Positions 1-8,522 of a stretch of 16,727 nt of DNA are shown here, piece after piece (positions within the stretch are counted from its first letter, which is position 1; every line of letters starts with the position of its first letter). The stretch comes from Rhodobacteraceae bacterium UBA7436. Lineage in GTDB: Bacteria; Pseudomonadota; Alphaproteobacteria; Rhodobacterales; Rhodobacteraceae. The DNA lies in contig DLQI01000029.1 of NCBI GenBank assembly GCA_002478745.1, forward strand, positions 1 through 16,727. The letters run 5' to 3'. The translations under genes and the position numbers were made by a program. The notes under the pieces are model-generated. The model saw only the letters and a list, made by a program, of their open reading frames with translations. It had not been told where the DNA came from and did not search any database.

Positions 1-1577
1 TCCTCGAAGTTGCCTTCAAACCATTCAACGTGTGAATCGCCTTCAAACGCCAGCATGTGTGTACAGATACGGTCGAGGAAGAAACGGTCGTGCGAAATAA
101 CAACCGCGCAGCCTGCGAAGTCCACAAGCGCGTCTTCGAGCGCACGCAGTGTTTCCACGTCCAAGTCATTGGTCGGCTCATCGAGGAGCAGCACGTTGCC
201 GCCGTCTTTGAGCAAGCGCGCCATGTGAACACGGTTGCGCTCACCACCGGACAGAAGCCCGACTTTTTTCTGTTGCGCGGAGCCTTTAAAGTTGAACGAC
301 GAGCAATAGGCGCGTGAGTTCACTTCGGCGTCGCCCAGTACGATCAGCTCGGCACCGCCAGAGATGGCTTCCCAAACGTTATCATCAGGGTTCAGGTCAT
401 CGCGTGACTGATCCACGTAGGACAGTTCAACCGTGTTGCCGATTTCAACTGTGCCCTCGTCAGGCTGTTCTTGGCCCGTAAGCATTTTGAACAGTGTGGA
501 TTTCCCCGCGCCGTTTGGCCCGATCACACCGACGATACCGCCCGGAGGAATGGAAAGCGTTAGGCCATCGATCAACAGCTTGTCGCCCATGGCTTTTTTC
601 AGGCCTTCGATCTCGATTACTTTGTTCCCAAGGCGTTGGCCGTTCGGGATTACGATCTGCGCGTATGTTAGCTTTTCGCGCTCTGACACGTCGGCCATCT
701 CGTTATAGGCGCTGATACGTGCCTTGGATTTTGCCTGACGGGCTTTGGCCCCTTGGCGCATCCACTCCAGTTCGCGTTGCATGGTCTTTTGACGTGATTT
801 GTCTTCACGCGCTTCTTGCAACAGGCGCTTGGCTTTTTGGTCGACCCAAGAAGAGTAGTTCCCTTCCCATGGCACACCACTGCCGCGGTCGAGCTCCAAG
901 ATCCAGCTGGTGATGGAGTCAAGGAAGTAGCGGTCGTGGGTTACGATCAGGATGGTGCCTTTGTAATCGATCAGGTGCTGTTGCAGCCATGCGATTGTTT
1001 CAGCGTCCAAGTGGTTGGTTGGCTCATCGAGGAGCAGCATGTCAGGTGCTGACAACAACAGTTGGCACAGGGCCACACGGCGAGCTTCACCACCCGATAG
1101 GTCCGCGATGTTCGCGTCATCTGGTGGGCAGCGCAGCGCTTCCATAGAGACGTCGATTTGTGAGTCCAGATCCCATAGGTTTTCTGCGTCGATCTTGTCC
1201 TGAAGCTTGCCCATTTCGTCGGCAGTTTCATCAGAATAGTTCATCGCCAGTTCATTATAGCGATCAAGGACGGCTTTCTTTTCGGCCACACCCAGCATCA
1301 CGTTTTCACGAACGGATAGGGTTTCGTCCAGCTTTGGCTCCTGCGGAAGGTAGCCAACTTTGGCCCCCTCAGCGTGCCATGCTTCGCCGGTAAAGTCTTT
1401 GTCCATGCCCGCCATGATCTTCATCAGCGTGGATTTACCCGCGCCGTTGGCCCCAACCACACCGATTTTCACACCGGGTAGGAAGTTTAGGTTAATGTTT
1501 TCAAAGCATTTCTTGCCGCCCGGGTAGGTCTTTGAGACGCCGGACATGTGGTAGACGTATTGATAAGCAGCGGCCAT
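1..1577 (-). CDS. ettA: Energy-dependent translational throttle protein EttA (ABC-F ATPase), C-terminus cut by window edge
   Basis: Cytoplasmic ABC-F protein; the family binds the ribosomal E site and gates the first elongation step according to the ATP/ADP ratio. The visible 525 residues hold two ATPase cassettes: Walker A GANGAGKST at about 42-50, signature LSGGEARR at about 160-167 and LDEPTNHLD at about 183-191 in the first; GPNGAGKST at about 353-361, LSGGERNR and LDEPTNDLD in the second. Between them lies a charged linker (about 245-300) typical of the P-site tRNA interaction motif. E. coli EttA has 555 residues, so roughly 25-30 residues are missing past the left edge. The start ATG (1577-1575) has GGAG (complement of 1585-1588) 7 nt upstream. 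It is divergent from nadD. Seen: both cassettes and linker. Known: EttA function. The EttA rather than Uup assignment rests on overall similarity and linker position. Confidence 0.96.
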   Translation of the reverse strand, partial: MAAAYQYVYHMSGVSKTYPGGKKCFENINLNFLPGVKIGVVGANGAGKSTLMKIMAGMDKDFTGEAWHAEGAKVGYLPQEPKLDETLSVRENVMLGVAEKKAVLDRYNELAMNYSDETADEMGKLQDKIDAENLWDLDSQIDVSMEALRCPPDDANIADLSGGEARRVALCQLLLSAPDMLLLDEPTNHLDAETIAWLQQHLIDYKGTILIVTHDRYFLDSITSWILELDRGSGVPWEGNYSSWVDQKAKRLLQEAREDKSRQKTMQRELEWMRQGAKARQAKSKARISAYNEMADVSEREKLTYAQIVIPNGQRLGNKVIEIEGLKKAMGDKLLIDGLTLSIPPGGIVGVIGPNGAGKSTLFKMLTGQEQPDEGTVEIGNTVELSYVDQSRDDLNPDDNVWEAISGGAELIVLGDAEVNSRAYCSSFNFKGSAQQKKVGLLSGGERNRVHMARLLKDGGNVLLLDEPTNDLDVETLRALEDALVDFAGCAVVISHDRFFLDRICTHMLAFEGDSHVEWFEGNFE

Positions 1578-1714
1578 TTGGATGCTCCGATATAAAAGGA
1601 CTAGGTTGCGGGATGTCTTATCGTGGGATTGTCGCTGCATCAACCGTGTTCGACCTAGCGTTACAAATGGGTGTGTTGATTGACATTGCGGGGTTCAAAC
1701 GGGCAACAAGCAGC

Positions 1715-2317
1715 ATGAAGTCTTCGTATCCATATGCCCGGAGCGGTCAGACCATTGGCCTGCTTGGCGGTTCCTTTGATCCTGCCCACGCGGGTCATGC
1801 GCATATCACCCGTGAAGCGCTAAAGCGGTTTGGCCTAGACCGTGTGTGGTGGATGGTGTCGCCGGGAAATCCGTTGAAGGATCGTGGCCCTGCGCCGATT
1901 GAACAGCGGATGGACCGCGCGCGGCTGGTGATGGATCACCCGCGTGTCGAGGTTACTGATGTCGAACGCCAGCTTGGGACGCGTTATACAGCTCAGACAT
2001 TGCAGGCATTGCAGGCGCGGTATCGCGGTGTTCGGTTTGTGTGGTTGATGGGCGCTGATAACTTGGCACAGTTCCATCGGTGGCAGGACTGGCAGTGGAT
2101 TATGGATAACGTCGCGATTGGTGTGTTGGCCCGCCCGGGTGATCGTATTTCCGCCCGTATGTCGCCAGCGGCGCGTCTGTATCGCGGGAACCAGATTGCA
2201 GGGCGTCATTCGCATATTTTGTCACGTGTTGGGACACCGGCGTGGTGCTTTGTGAATGTGCCAATGGTGGACCAGTCTTCGACCGCTATTCGTGCGGCGG
2301 GTGGTTGGAGTGCTTAG
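1715..2317 (+). CDS. nadD: Nicotinate-nucleotide adenylyltransferase NadD
   Basis: Transfers AMP from ATP to nicotinate mononucleotide, giving deamido-NAD, the penultimate step of NAD synthesis in the cytoplasm. The 200-residue protein has the nucleotidyltransferase motif GGSFDPAHAGH at 18-28 (HxGH at 25-28), the GADNL segment in the middle and a C-terminal SSTAIR motif. Length is close to the family (E. coli 213). The frame is open upstream as far as 1532, inside the divergent ettA gene, but I chose ATG 1715 because the family normally begins about 10-15 residues before the GLLGGSFDP strand; the extra upstream residues look like non-coding translation. The ribosome binding site is weak. In many relatives nadD sits next to rsfS/rlmH; neither is present here. 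Its stop codon overlaps that of the convergent EamA gene by four bases. Confidence 0.93.
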   Translation: MKSSYPYARSGQTIGLLGGSFDPAHAGHAHITREALKRFGLDRVWWMVSPGNPLKDRGPAPIEQRMDRARLVMDHPRVEVTDVERQLGTRYTAQTLQALQARYRGVRFVWLMGADNLAQFHRWQDWQWIMDNVAIGVLARPGDRISARMSPAARLYRGNQIAGRHSHILSRVGTPAWCFVNVPMVDQSSTAIRAAGGWSA

Positions 2318-3153
2318 GCACGGAGACGTGCTGAGGCAATCCCTGCACCCATGACGATCAACAACCCGACCCATGTGAGCATCGCAGGCCATGTGTCAAA
2401 GAACACCCAACCCAAAATGACGGCAGCCAAAAGCTGGAAGTAGACCAATGGCGCAAGACGTGTCGCGGGGGCTGTTTTGTAGGCATATAACAGCAATAGG
2501 TTGCCCAGCATCGAAAACAGGGCTGATAGCGTTGTAAGCCACATGATTTCGCCAGTCAGGGTAGGGATGTTCGTCGCGCCGATGGGTGCCAAAACCAAGG
2601 CGCTGATAAACAGCTGAGTAAAGGTTAACCCAATGGGCGTGCCCAGATGTGCGATCCAACGCGATGCAGTGAGGAACGCACCATAACAAGTTCCAGCCGC
2701 CACGGCCCACAACAAGCCAACACCTGCGTCTGAACCAGGGCGTACAACTATCAACACCCCAATGAAGCCAAGGATGATCAAAGCAGTGCGCTGCCATGTG
2801 ATCGCTTCACGCAGGAATATGGTTGCCAGAACGTAACTGACCAAGGGGCCGATAAAGAAGGCGGCAAAGACATCGGCGATGGGTTCTAAGGATAACGCCA
2901 TTTGAATGCAGCTAAGCCCGGTTGCCATCAAGAGCGCCCGACCCCAGACCCGAATGTCTTTCAAAAGCGCCCAAGTTCCTTTTGGTATGAAAGGCAGCAC
3001 CATCAATGCGCCGATGAAAAAACGCGACCACGACACATAGATTGGATGGGCACCCAAACCCCAGCTAAGCAGTTTGCCTGCGGTGTCCCCTGCGGGGATC
3101 ATCGACATGGCGACAAACATGATGACAATGGATTGGGCGCTGAGTTTGTTCAT
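2314..3153 (-). CDS. DMT-superfamily EamA-type transporter
   Basis: Inner-membrane protein of the drug/metabolite transporter superfamily; substrate unknown (relatives export amino acids, nucleotides or other metabolites). The 279 residues contain about ten hydrophobic segments arranged as two EamA repeats, for example a first helix around 10-30 and a second repeat from about 145. The end of the first repeat carries the usual run TALIILGFIGVLIVVRPG. I took ATG 3153; a TTG two codons upstream (3159) is possible but neither has a clear ribosome binding site. Monocistronic, convergent with nadD, divergent from the dacB-like gene. Seen: hydrophobic pattern and repeat motif. Family function is known only broadly; a specific substrate cannot be read from the sequence. 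Confidence 0.88.
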   Translation of the reverse strand: MNKLSAQSIVIMFVAMSMIPAGDTAGKLLSWGLGAHPIYVSWSRFFIGALMVLPFIPKGTWALLKDIRVWGRALLMATGLSCIQMALSLEPIADVFAAFFIGPLVSYVLATIFLREAITWQRTALIILGFIGVLIVVRPGSDAGVGLLWAVAAGTCYGAFLTASRWIAHLGTPIGLTFTQLFISALVLAPIGATNIPTLTGEIMWLTTLSALFSMLGNLLLLYAYKTAPATRLAPLVYFQLLAAVILGWVFFDTWPAMLTWVGLLIVMGAGIASARLRA

Positions 3154-3241
3154 GATCAATCGCTATCATGCCATTCAATGGATGCAAGCGTGAACGATCT
3201 GTGACTTGAGCTTGTCACAATTCATTGGTTAACTCAGCAAC

Positions 3242-4735
3242 ATGTTAAAAGATATTTCACGACGCGCATTTCTTGGCACTGCAATTTCTTACCTTGGAAC
3301 GACCGCGGTTTTGGCCGAAGCCCCGCTGTACTCGCTGCGCCCTGCGCTGCGCGGTGCGGATGCGCCCAAGGTAGTTGTCAAAAGTGCAAATGCCCTTGTG
3401 CGTGCCTCACGGGTCAGTGGGCGCGTGGCTTTTGCTGTGGCAAATGCCAAAACAGGTGCGCGAATTGAGGGTATGAATGGGAACGTATCTGTAGCACCTG
3501 CCAGTGTGACAAAAGCGATCACCGCCCTGTATGCATTGGATGTGCTTGGCGCGAACCACAGGTTTCGCACGCGATTGATTGCGACGGGCAATATCACTGG
3601 TGGGGTGGTACAAGGTGACCTGATCTTAGCTGGCGGTGGTAACCCCATGCTGACCACTGATGATTTGGCAGAAATGGCAGGCCAGCTAAAAGCGGCTGGC
3701 ATTACTGAGGTTAAGGGCAAGTTCTTGGTCTATGATGGCGCGCTGCCACGGGTCAAAACCATCGATAAAGATCAGCCCGTTCAGGTGGGGTATAGCCCTG
3801 GAGTCAGTGGAATCGCGTTAAATTATAACCGCGTTCATTTTGAGTGGCGGCGCAAATCTGGGCAGTATTCAACAACGATGGACGCGCGAACTGCAAAACA
3901 TCGCCCAGATGTGGCAATGGCAAAAATGAAAATTGCGAACCGCAGTTCACCTGTCTTTACCTATGCTGACAAAGGTGGCGCTGATAATTGGTCTGTTGCT
4001 CGCGGTGCGCTGGGCGGTGGTGGGGCACGTTGGTTACCTGTGCGTAAACCCGCCCTTTATGCCGCTGATGTTTTCGCAACGATGGCAGGTGCGCAGGGCA
4101 TCCGATTGAAACCTGTGAAGGTGGTGAACCGGATATCTGCAGGGACCGCATTGGTCACACATCAAAGTGCACCGCTACGTGAAATTCTGCGCGACATGCT
4201 CAAGTACTCGACCAATTTGACGGCTGAAATGGTGGGTCTGGCTGCAACGGTTAAACGCCGTGGCAAAGTCGGTGGGCTGAGGGCGTCGGCCAATGAGATG
4301 AACGCATGGACCCGCTCTGCTTTGGGTGTTCAAGGCATGAGGTTGGTGGACCATTCGGGGCTTGGCGCTGCAAACCGCATGACAGCCGACGCAATGGTTG
4401 GGGCATTGGTCAAAGCTTATGGCAGCAACGCGTTGCGCCCGATCTTAAAAAGCATCCCCGTGCGTGACGAAAACCGCAAAGTAATAGAAAACGCAGCGAT
4501 CAAGATTGACGCAAAGACAGGAACGCTGAATTTTGTTTCTGGTTTGGGTGGCTATATGACGGCGCCGGACGGTACGGCCCTCGCGTTTGCTATTTTTTCC
4601 GGTGATGAGAAAATACGTTCGCGGATTTCAAAGGCGGATCGTGAAGCACCTAAGGGAGCTAAAGTCTACAACACCCGCTCTAAAAAGTTACAGCAGAAAC
4701 TGATTGGCCGGTGGGGCGCTGTACACAGCAGTTAG
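3242..4735 (+). CDS. dacB: D-alanyl-D-alanine carboxypeptidase/endopeptidase, PBP4-type (peptidase S13)
   Basis: Low-molecular-weight penicillin-binding protein that trims the terminal D-Ala of peptidoglycan stem peptides and/or cuts cross-links in the periplasm. The 497-residue protein (E. coli PBP4 has 477) shows the three active-site motifs of serine peptidases: SxxK as S88-V-T-K91, SxN as S323-T-N325 and KTG at 425-427. The large insertion between the first two motifs (about 110-310) fits the S13 family. The N-terminus, SRRAFLG at 6-12 followed by a hydrophobic stretch and ALA-like residues near 23-28, resembles a twin-arginine (Tat) signal peptide. There is no good Shine-Dalgarno sequence before ATG 3242. 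Ends in a hairpin shared with dadA. DacB activity releases D-alanine, which the neighbouring DadA-like enzyme could oxidise; that link is inference only. Confidence 0.93.
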   Translation: MLKDISRRAFLGTAISYLGTTAVLAEAPLYSLRPALRGADAPKVVVKSANALVRASRVSGRVAFAVANAKTGARIEGMNGNVSVAPASVTKAITALYALDVLGANHRFRTRLIATGNITGGVVQGDLILAGGGNPMLTTDDLAEMAGQLKAAGITEVKGKFLVYDGALPRVKTIDKDQPVQVGYSPGVSGIALNYNRVHFEWRRKSGQYSTTMDARTAKHRPDVAMAKMKIANRSSPVFTYADKGGADNWSVARGALGGGGARWLPVRKPALYAADVFATMAGAQGIRLKPVKVVNRISAGTALVTHQSAPLREILRDMLKYSTNLTAEMVGLAATVKRRGKVGGLRASANEMNAWTRSALGVQGMRLVDHSGLGAANRMTADAMVGALVKAYGSNALRPILKSIPVRDENRKVIENAAIKIDAKTGTLNFVSGLGGYMTAPDGTALAFAIFSGDEKIRSRISKADREAPKGAKVYNTRSKKLQQKLIGRWGAVHSS

Positions 4736-4759
4736 CGCCTGCCCAGTACGGGCAAGCGC
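4735..4759. terminator. Hairpin between convergent dacB-like and dadA-like genes
   Basis: Inverted repeat beginning at the last base of the dacB-like stop codon: GCGC-c-TGCCC, loop AGTAC, GGGCA-a-GCGC, giving nine base pairs around one mismatch. It lies in the 31-nt gap between two convergent genes, where a bidirectional terminator would be expected. No T-run follows on either strand, so intrinsic termination would be weak. Confidence 0.45.
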
Positions 4760-4766
4760 AGTATTC

Positions 4767-5999
4767 TTAGGCCGCGTTCTTGGCGCGGCTGGCTTCGACA
4801 AAATCGGCTGTCGCTTCGGCTGTTGCCGCAGACAGTGTCCAACCCAAATGTCCGTGACCTGTGTTGTAGAACACGCCCGGCTTTGAACCTGGCCCGATCT
4901 TTGGCATCATGGATGGCAACATTGGACGCAAGCCTGCCCACGGAACGCAGTGCTCAGTTGATACTTCTGGAAAGAAAGTTTCACACCACTTGCACAGTGG
5001 TTTGATCCGGTCATCGCGGATGTCCAGATTGTAGCCATTGAATTCTGCCGTGCCCGCAATGCGGAAGCGGTTTTTGCCAAGGCGTGAGGTGACGATTTTC
5101 GCTTCATCATCCAACAGGCTGACCCATGGTGCCGCTTCTTGGGATTCTTTGTCGTCTAGGTTTACGGTGATCGAATACCCTTTGACCGGATAGATGTTCA
5201 CGCGGTCTCCAAGGGCGTTTGCAATGGCTTTTGACCCAACGCCTGCGCAGATAACGATGCCATCAAAGTGTTCGTCTTGGGCCCCATCATCGGTGTCCCA
5301 GCTTAGTTTTACGCCATTGCCTGTATGGTCGTACTCGGACACGTCGGCCTTGTAGTGGAACTCAACTCCCATCGCTTCGCAGCCCTTTGACAGGGCGCGG
5401 GCGTAAAGGTGGATGTCGCCAGTGAAATCACTCTCAGTATAATAGCCGCCAAGGGTATCTGTTTTCAGCGCAGGCTCGATTGTTTGAACTTCAGCAGCGG
5501 ATACTTCACGACGGTCCAGACCTGCCTTGGTCAACATTTCGTTGACGCGGCGGGCGTGATCAAATTCGCCTTGGGATTTGTAAACGTGAAGAATGCCGCG
5601 TTTTTCCATGTCGAACTCAAATCCAACTTCGCCCGCAAAGCGCAACAGATGCTGACGCGCCTCGATTGCCATTTTGGCGGTGGCGATTGTATGGGCTTCA
5701 TAGTTTGGGATGTTGCCCATGAACTCTGCCATCCATGACAGTTTGTGCCAGCTTGGCTTTGGGTTGACCAACAAGGGCGCGTCAGAATTGAGCATCCACT
5801 TAAGGCCCTTAAAGATAGTGCCCCAACGGGTCCAAACTTCGGCATTGGATGCACTAAGTTGTCCGCCATTGGCAAAAGAGGTTTCCATCGCAGCGTAACG
5901 ATTACGATCAAATACGCTGACTTTGTATCCGCGTGAAGCGAGGGAATAGGCTGTGGTAATACCGGTGATGCCGGCCCCGATGACTGCGATATGGGACAT
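4767..5999 (-). CDS. dadA: FAD-dependent D-amino acid dehydrogenase (DadA-like)
   Basis: Flavoprotein of the DAO superfamily that oxidatively deaminates D-amino acids (classically D-alanine to pyruvate and ammonia), passing electrons to the respiratory chain at the inner membrane. The 410 residues start with the Rossmann dinucleotide motif VIGAGITG (about 6-13) and a basic/acidic turn VFDRN at the end of the second strand; the segment ETSFANGGQLS (about 39-49) matches the ETSAANAGQ region of E. coli DadA (432 aa). The C-terminus has the FAD-contacting run NTGHGHLGWTLS. It is preceded by a tandem glycine riboswitch on the same strand, so expression is presumably set by glycine; this makes glycine, or an amino acid converted to it, a possible substrate or signal. 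No strong Shine-Dalgarno precedes ATG 5999. Alternatives are a glycine oxidase-like or another amine dehydrogenase. Confidence 0.9.
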   Translation of the reverse strand: MSHIAVIGAGITGITTAYSLASRGYKVSVFDRNRYAAMETSFANGGQLSASNAEVWTRWGTIFKGLKWMLNSDAPLLVNPKPSWHKLSWMAEFMGNIPNYEAHTIATAKMAIEARQHLLRFAGEVGFEFDMEKRGILHVYKSQGEFDHARRVNEMLTKAGLDRREVSAAEVQTIEPALKTDTLGGYYTESDFTGDIHLYARALSKGCEAMGVEFHYKADVSEYDHTGNGVKLSWDTDDGAQDEHFDGIVICAGVGSKAIANALGDRVNIYPVKGYSITVNLDDKESQEAAPWVSLLDDEAKIVTSRLGKNRFRIAGTAEFNGYNLDIRDDRIKPLCKWCETFFPEVSTEHCVPWAGLRPMLPSMMPKIGPGSKPGVFYNTGHGHLGWTLSAATAEATADFVEASRAKNAA

Positions 6000-6065
6000 A
6001 TTCTATGCTCTTTCGTCAAACGCGATGTTGGGCGGACACAAAGGATCGGCAGAATTGCCAAGTCG

Positions 6066-6270
6066 TGTCCCCATCTGTCGCGTGACCTGAGAGCTTGACC
6101 ACCAAACCTTGGCAGCTTTCTCCTTCGGTGGGTCTGCTGCGTTAAAACAGACCACTCTCCAGATACACAATGTCCGCATTTTGCGGCAACTTGCACGGTT
6201 CATGTGCCTGAGAGTTTCCGGGGCGTTGCTCCTTCGGCGTCAGCACTTAGCTGAGCTCTCCCATGCGAGT
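6066..6270 (-). promoter_or_regulatory. Tandem glycine riboswitch leading the dadA-like gene
   Basis: Read on the minus strand, two glycine aptamers follow each other. Aptamer 1 (about 6266-6201) opens with GGGAGAG (6262-6256), contains CCGAAGGAGCAA and closes with GGAAACTCTCAGGC. Aptamer 2 (about 6164-6066) opens with ATCTGGAGAG, contains CCGAAGGAGAAA, closes with GCTCTCAGGTCAC, and its P1 is completed by CAGAT before the typical GGGGACA end. These are the conserved cores of the glycine riboswitch family, which binds glycine through paired aptamers with one shared expression platform. The platform occupies about 65 nt before ATG 5999 and holds a hairpin TTGGCA-ATTC-TGCCGA (6061-6046) without a U-run, so control may be on translation. 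No strong promoter could be assigned upstream in 6271-6363. Confidence 0.95.
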
Positions 6271-6363
6271 CGCATTATGTGGGTTTCGTATAGGAAACTT
6301 GATCGACAAACGCAAAGCTATTTTGGGGCAATGCTTCATCGATGAGCAAATGAGCAAAGATTA

Positions 6364-6783
6364 TTAGACCGTGTGTCGTGCCCGTGCACCACGTTCGATC
6401 GCGGCGGCGTGTAGGCGGTCGATGTTCAGCTCGTAACGGGTTTCTTCAAGCAGGCGCAGTTCTGCCTCGTCTAAAGCACCATCCGCGGCAGCGACATCAC
6501 ATGCAAGCGCATAGGCAGTTTCGTATAAGCGTTCTGGTAGGGCTTCGCGTACCAGTCCAAACAGGGCATCAAGGCCATCTTCTTGTTCAAACAAATCAAA
6601 CACCACTTGGCTGATTGACTTCAAGTGGTCGACGTCAAAGTCTGCAAAAACAGGCAGCATGTTCACAGCTGACTGAATTTTGATCAACTCAGCGGTACGA
6701 ATATCTTCGTTTGATGCTGATACAGCGATCATAACTGCAACAAGCGCGTCCTGTGGTGTCATTGAATTTGGGAAATCTTGCAC
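6364..6783 (-). CDS. TerB-family (tellurite-resistance-like) protein
   Basis: A 139-residue, mainly helical, soluble acidic protein resembling the TerB/DUF533-like helical domain: N-terminal helix PQDALVAVMIAVSASNEDIRTAEL (about 10-33), and later the segment ACDVAAADGALDEAELRLLEE (about 93-113), whose DG...E spacing is typical of TerB-like metal-binding helices. The role of these proteins is poorly known; most are not linked to tellurite itself. I chose GTG 6783 because AAAGGG (complement of 6793-6798) lies 9 nt upstream; the alternative ATG at 6762 has no ribosome binding site and would trim seven residues. It is divergent from lysK and transcribed toward the riboswitch/dadA unit, with about 94 nt between them. 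No other ter genes are nearby, so it is not part of a ter operon. Confidence 0.78.
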   Translation of the reverse strand: MQDFPNSMTPQDALVAVMIAVSASNEDIRTAELIKIQSAVNMLPVFADFDVDHLKSISQVVFDLFEQEDGLDALFGLVREALPERLYETAYALACDVAAADGALDEAELRLLEETRYELNIDRLHAAAIERGARARHTV

Positions 6784-6919
6784 TGGGTAAAGCCCTTTGA
6801 CTGTTGGAAATGTCGCATCTGTTTATATGACCAATTTATTGACCCTTGCGGCGTTGATCAATAGGTAGCGGCGAAACAGCGCGCATCGGGCGCGGGTTTA
6901 TGCCGGATTGGATTTTAAG

Positions 6920-8494
6920 ATGACTGAGACAAGAGAGGCCGCACTGGCCAGCAAAGCGTGGCCCTTTGAAGAAGCCCGCCGTCTGCTCAAACGTTTTGCC
7001 AAATCGCCACCTGAGAAAGGCTATGTGCTCTTTGAAACTGGTTATGGCCCATCAGGTTTGCCCCACATCGGTACCTTTGGCGAAGTCGCCCGTACAACGA
7101 TGATCCGTCGTGCGTTCGAAGAGATCAGCGATATCCCAACCAAGATGGTTTGTTTCTCTGACGATTTGGATGGCATGCGCAAGGTTCCAAGCAACGTTCC
7201 AAACGCAGACAGTCTGACCGAGCACCTTCAGCGTCCATTGACGCGCGTACCTGATCCGTTCGGAACGCATGACAGCTTTGGCGATCACAACAATGCAATG
7301 CTGCGCCGCTTCTTGGATACTTTCGGGTTTGAATACGATTTCATCTCTGCCACTGAGTTTTATGGTTCAGGTAAATTTGATGAAGTGCTTTTGCGCGCGG
7401 TTGAAAAATACGATGAAGTCATGGCGGTGATGTTGAAATCATTGCGCGAAGAGCGTCGTCAGACCTATTCGATTTTCTTACCGATCCACCCAGAAACCGG
7501 TCGCGTTTTGTATGTGCCGATGAAGTCGGTCAACAAGGCTGACGGAACGATCACATTTGATGATGAAGATGGTGTTGAGTGGACGCTGCCTGTCACTGGC
7601 GGCAATGTTAAGCTGCAGTGGAAGCCAGACTTTGGCGCTCGTTGGGCTGCTTTGGGTGTTGATTTTGAGATGTATGGCAAAGACCACTCAACCAACACGC
7701 CGATTTACGATGGCATCTGCCGTATCTTGGGTCACAAAGCGCCAGAACACTTTTCATACGAGTTGTTCCTGGATGAAAACGGCCAGAAGATTTCAAAGAC
7801 CAGCGGCAATGGCGTGAGCATTGATAAATGGCTTACCTATGCGTCCTCTGAATCTCTTTCATACTTCATGTACCAAAAGCCTAAGACGGCGAAGCGGATG
7901 CATTTTGACGTGATCCCAAAAGCGATGGACGAATATCATCAGCAGTTGCGTGCCTATGCTGGTCAAGACATCAAAGGCCAGTTGAACAACCCTGTTTGGC
8001 ATATTCATGGTGGTGTCGTTCCTGAGTCAAAAATGGTGGTTCCGTATTCAATGCTTTTGAACTTGGCCTCTGTTTCGGGTGCTGAGGAAAAGGATCAGTT
8101 GTGGGGGTTCATCCAGCGATATGCGCCTGACACATCTGCAGAAACGAATCCAGACATGGATCAGGCTGCTGGTTTTGCAGTGCGGTATTACAATGACTTT
8201 GTAAAACCAACCAAAGTGTTCCGCGCGCCGACAGACATTGAGCGTGAAGCGTTAGAAGATCTGCGTGATCGTCTGAAATCTTGGGATGGTGAGTTGGACG
8301 GTGATGCGTTGCAGTCCGAAGTCTTTGCTTGTGGTCGTGAACGTTTCGATCCGATGCGTGGCTGGTTCACGGCCCTTTATGAAGTGCTGTTGGGTGCCTC
8401 GCAGGGTCCACGTTTTGGTGGTTTCATTGCGCTCTACGGTGTTGATGAAACTGTTGCTTTGATCGACTGCGCCTTGGCAGGTGAGCTGCTTTAA
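6920..8494 (+). CDS. lysK: Class I lysyl-tRNA synthetase
   Basis: Charges tRNA-Lys with lysine in the cytoplasm. The 524-residue protein is of the class I type found in archaea, most alphaproteobacteria and spirochaetes, not the class II LysS of E. coli. Class I signatures are present: PHIGT at 48-52 (HIGH motif) and KISKTSGNG at 290-298 (KMSKS motif), with the GMYGKDHSTNTPIYDG-like region between them and a helical C-terminal anticodon-binding part. I chose ATG 6920; a TTG at 6908 would add four residues. It is divergent from the TerB-like gene; the 136-nt gap has TTGACC (about 6839-6844) as a possible -35 but only a poor -10. It ends with a strong intrinsic terminator at 8523-8553, so it is a single transcription unit. 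Confidence 0.96.
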   Translation: MTETREAALASKAWPFEEARRLLKRFAKSPPEKGYVLFETGYGPSGLPHIGTFGEVARTTMIRRAFEEISDIPTKMVCFSDDLDGMRKVPSNVPNADSLTEHLQRPLTRVPDPFGTHDSFGDHNNAMLRRFLDTFGFEYDFISATEFYGSGKFDEVLLRAVEKYDEVMAVMLKSLREERRQTYSIFLPIHPETGRVLYVPMKSVNKADGTITFDDEDGVEWTLPVTGGNVKLQWKPDFGARWAALGVDFEMYGKDHSTNTPIYDGICRILGHKAPEHFSYELFLDENGQKISKTSGNGVSIDKWLTYASSESLSYFMYQKPKTAKRMHFDVIPKAMDEYHQQLRAYAGQDIKGQLNNPVWHIHGGVVPESKMVVPYSMLLNLASVSGAEEKDQLWGFIQRYAPDTSAETNPDMDQAAGFAVRYYNDFVKPTKVFRAPTDIEREALEDLRDRLKSWDGELDGDALQSEVFACGRERFDPMRGWFTALYEVLLGASQGPRFGGFIALYGVDETVALIDCALAGELL

Positions 8495-8522
8495 GTAGTC
8501 GAAGACTGGGTTGAAATTGAAT

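Noticed and set aside
1532..1714. Longer N-terminus for NadD
   Set aside because: The frame is open but overlaps the ettA start, and the extra residues do not resemble NadD; the family starts shortly before the GLLGGSFDP strand.
5531..6196. 221-codon minus-strand frame across the dadA start and the riboswitch
   Set aside because: Out of frame with dadA and running through structured riboswitch RNA; no recognisable protein.
6879..6893. GC-rich inverted repeat CGCGC-ATCGG-GCGCG ahead of lysK as a T-box or attenuator
   Set aside because: Only five pairs, no T-box elements, no T-run and no leader peptide seen.
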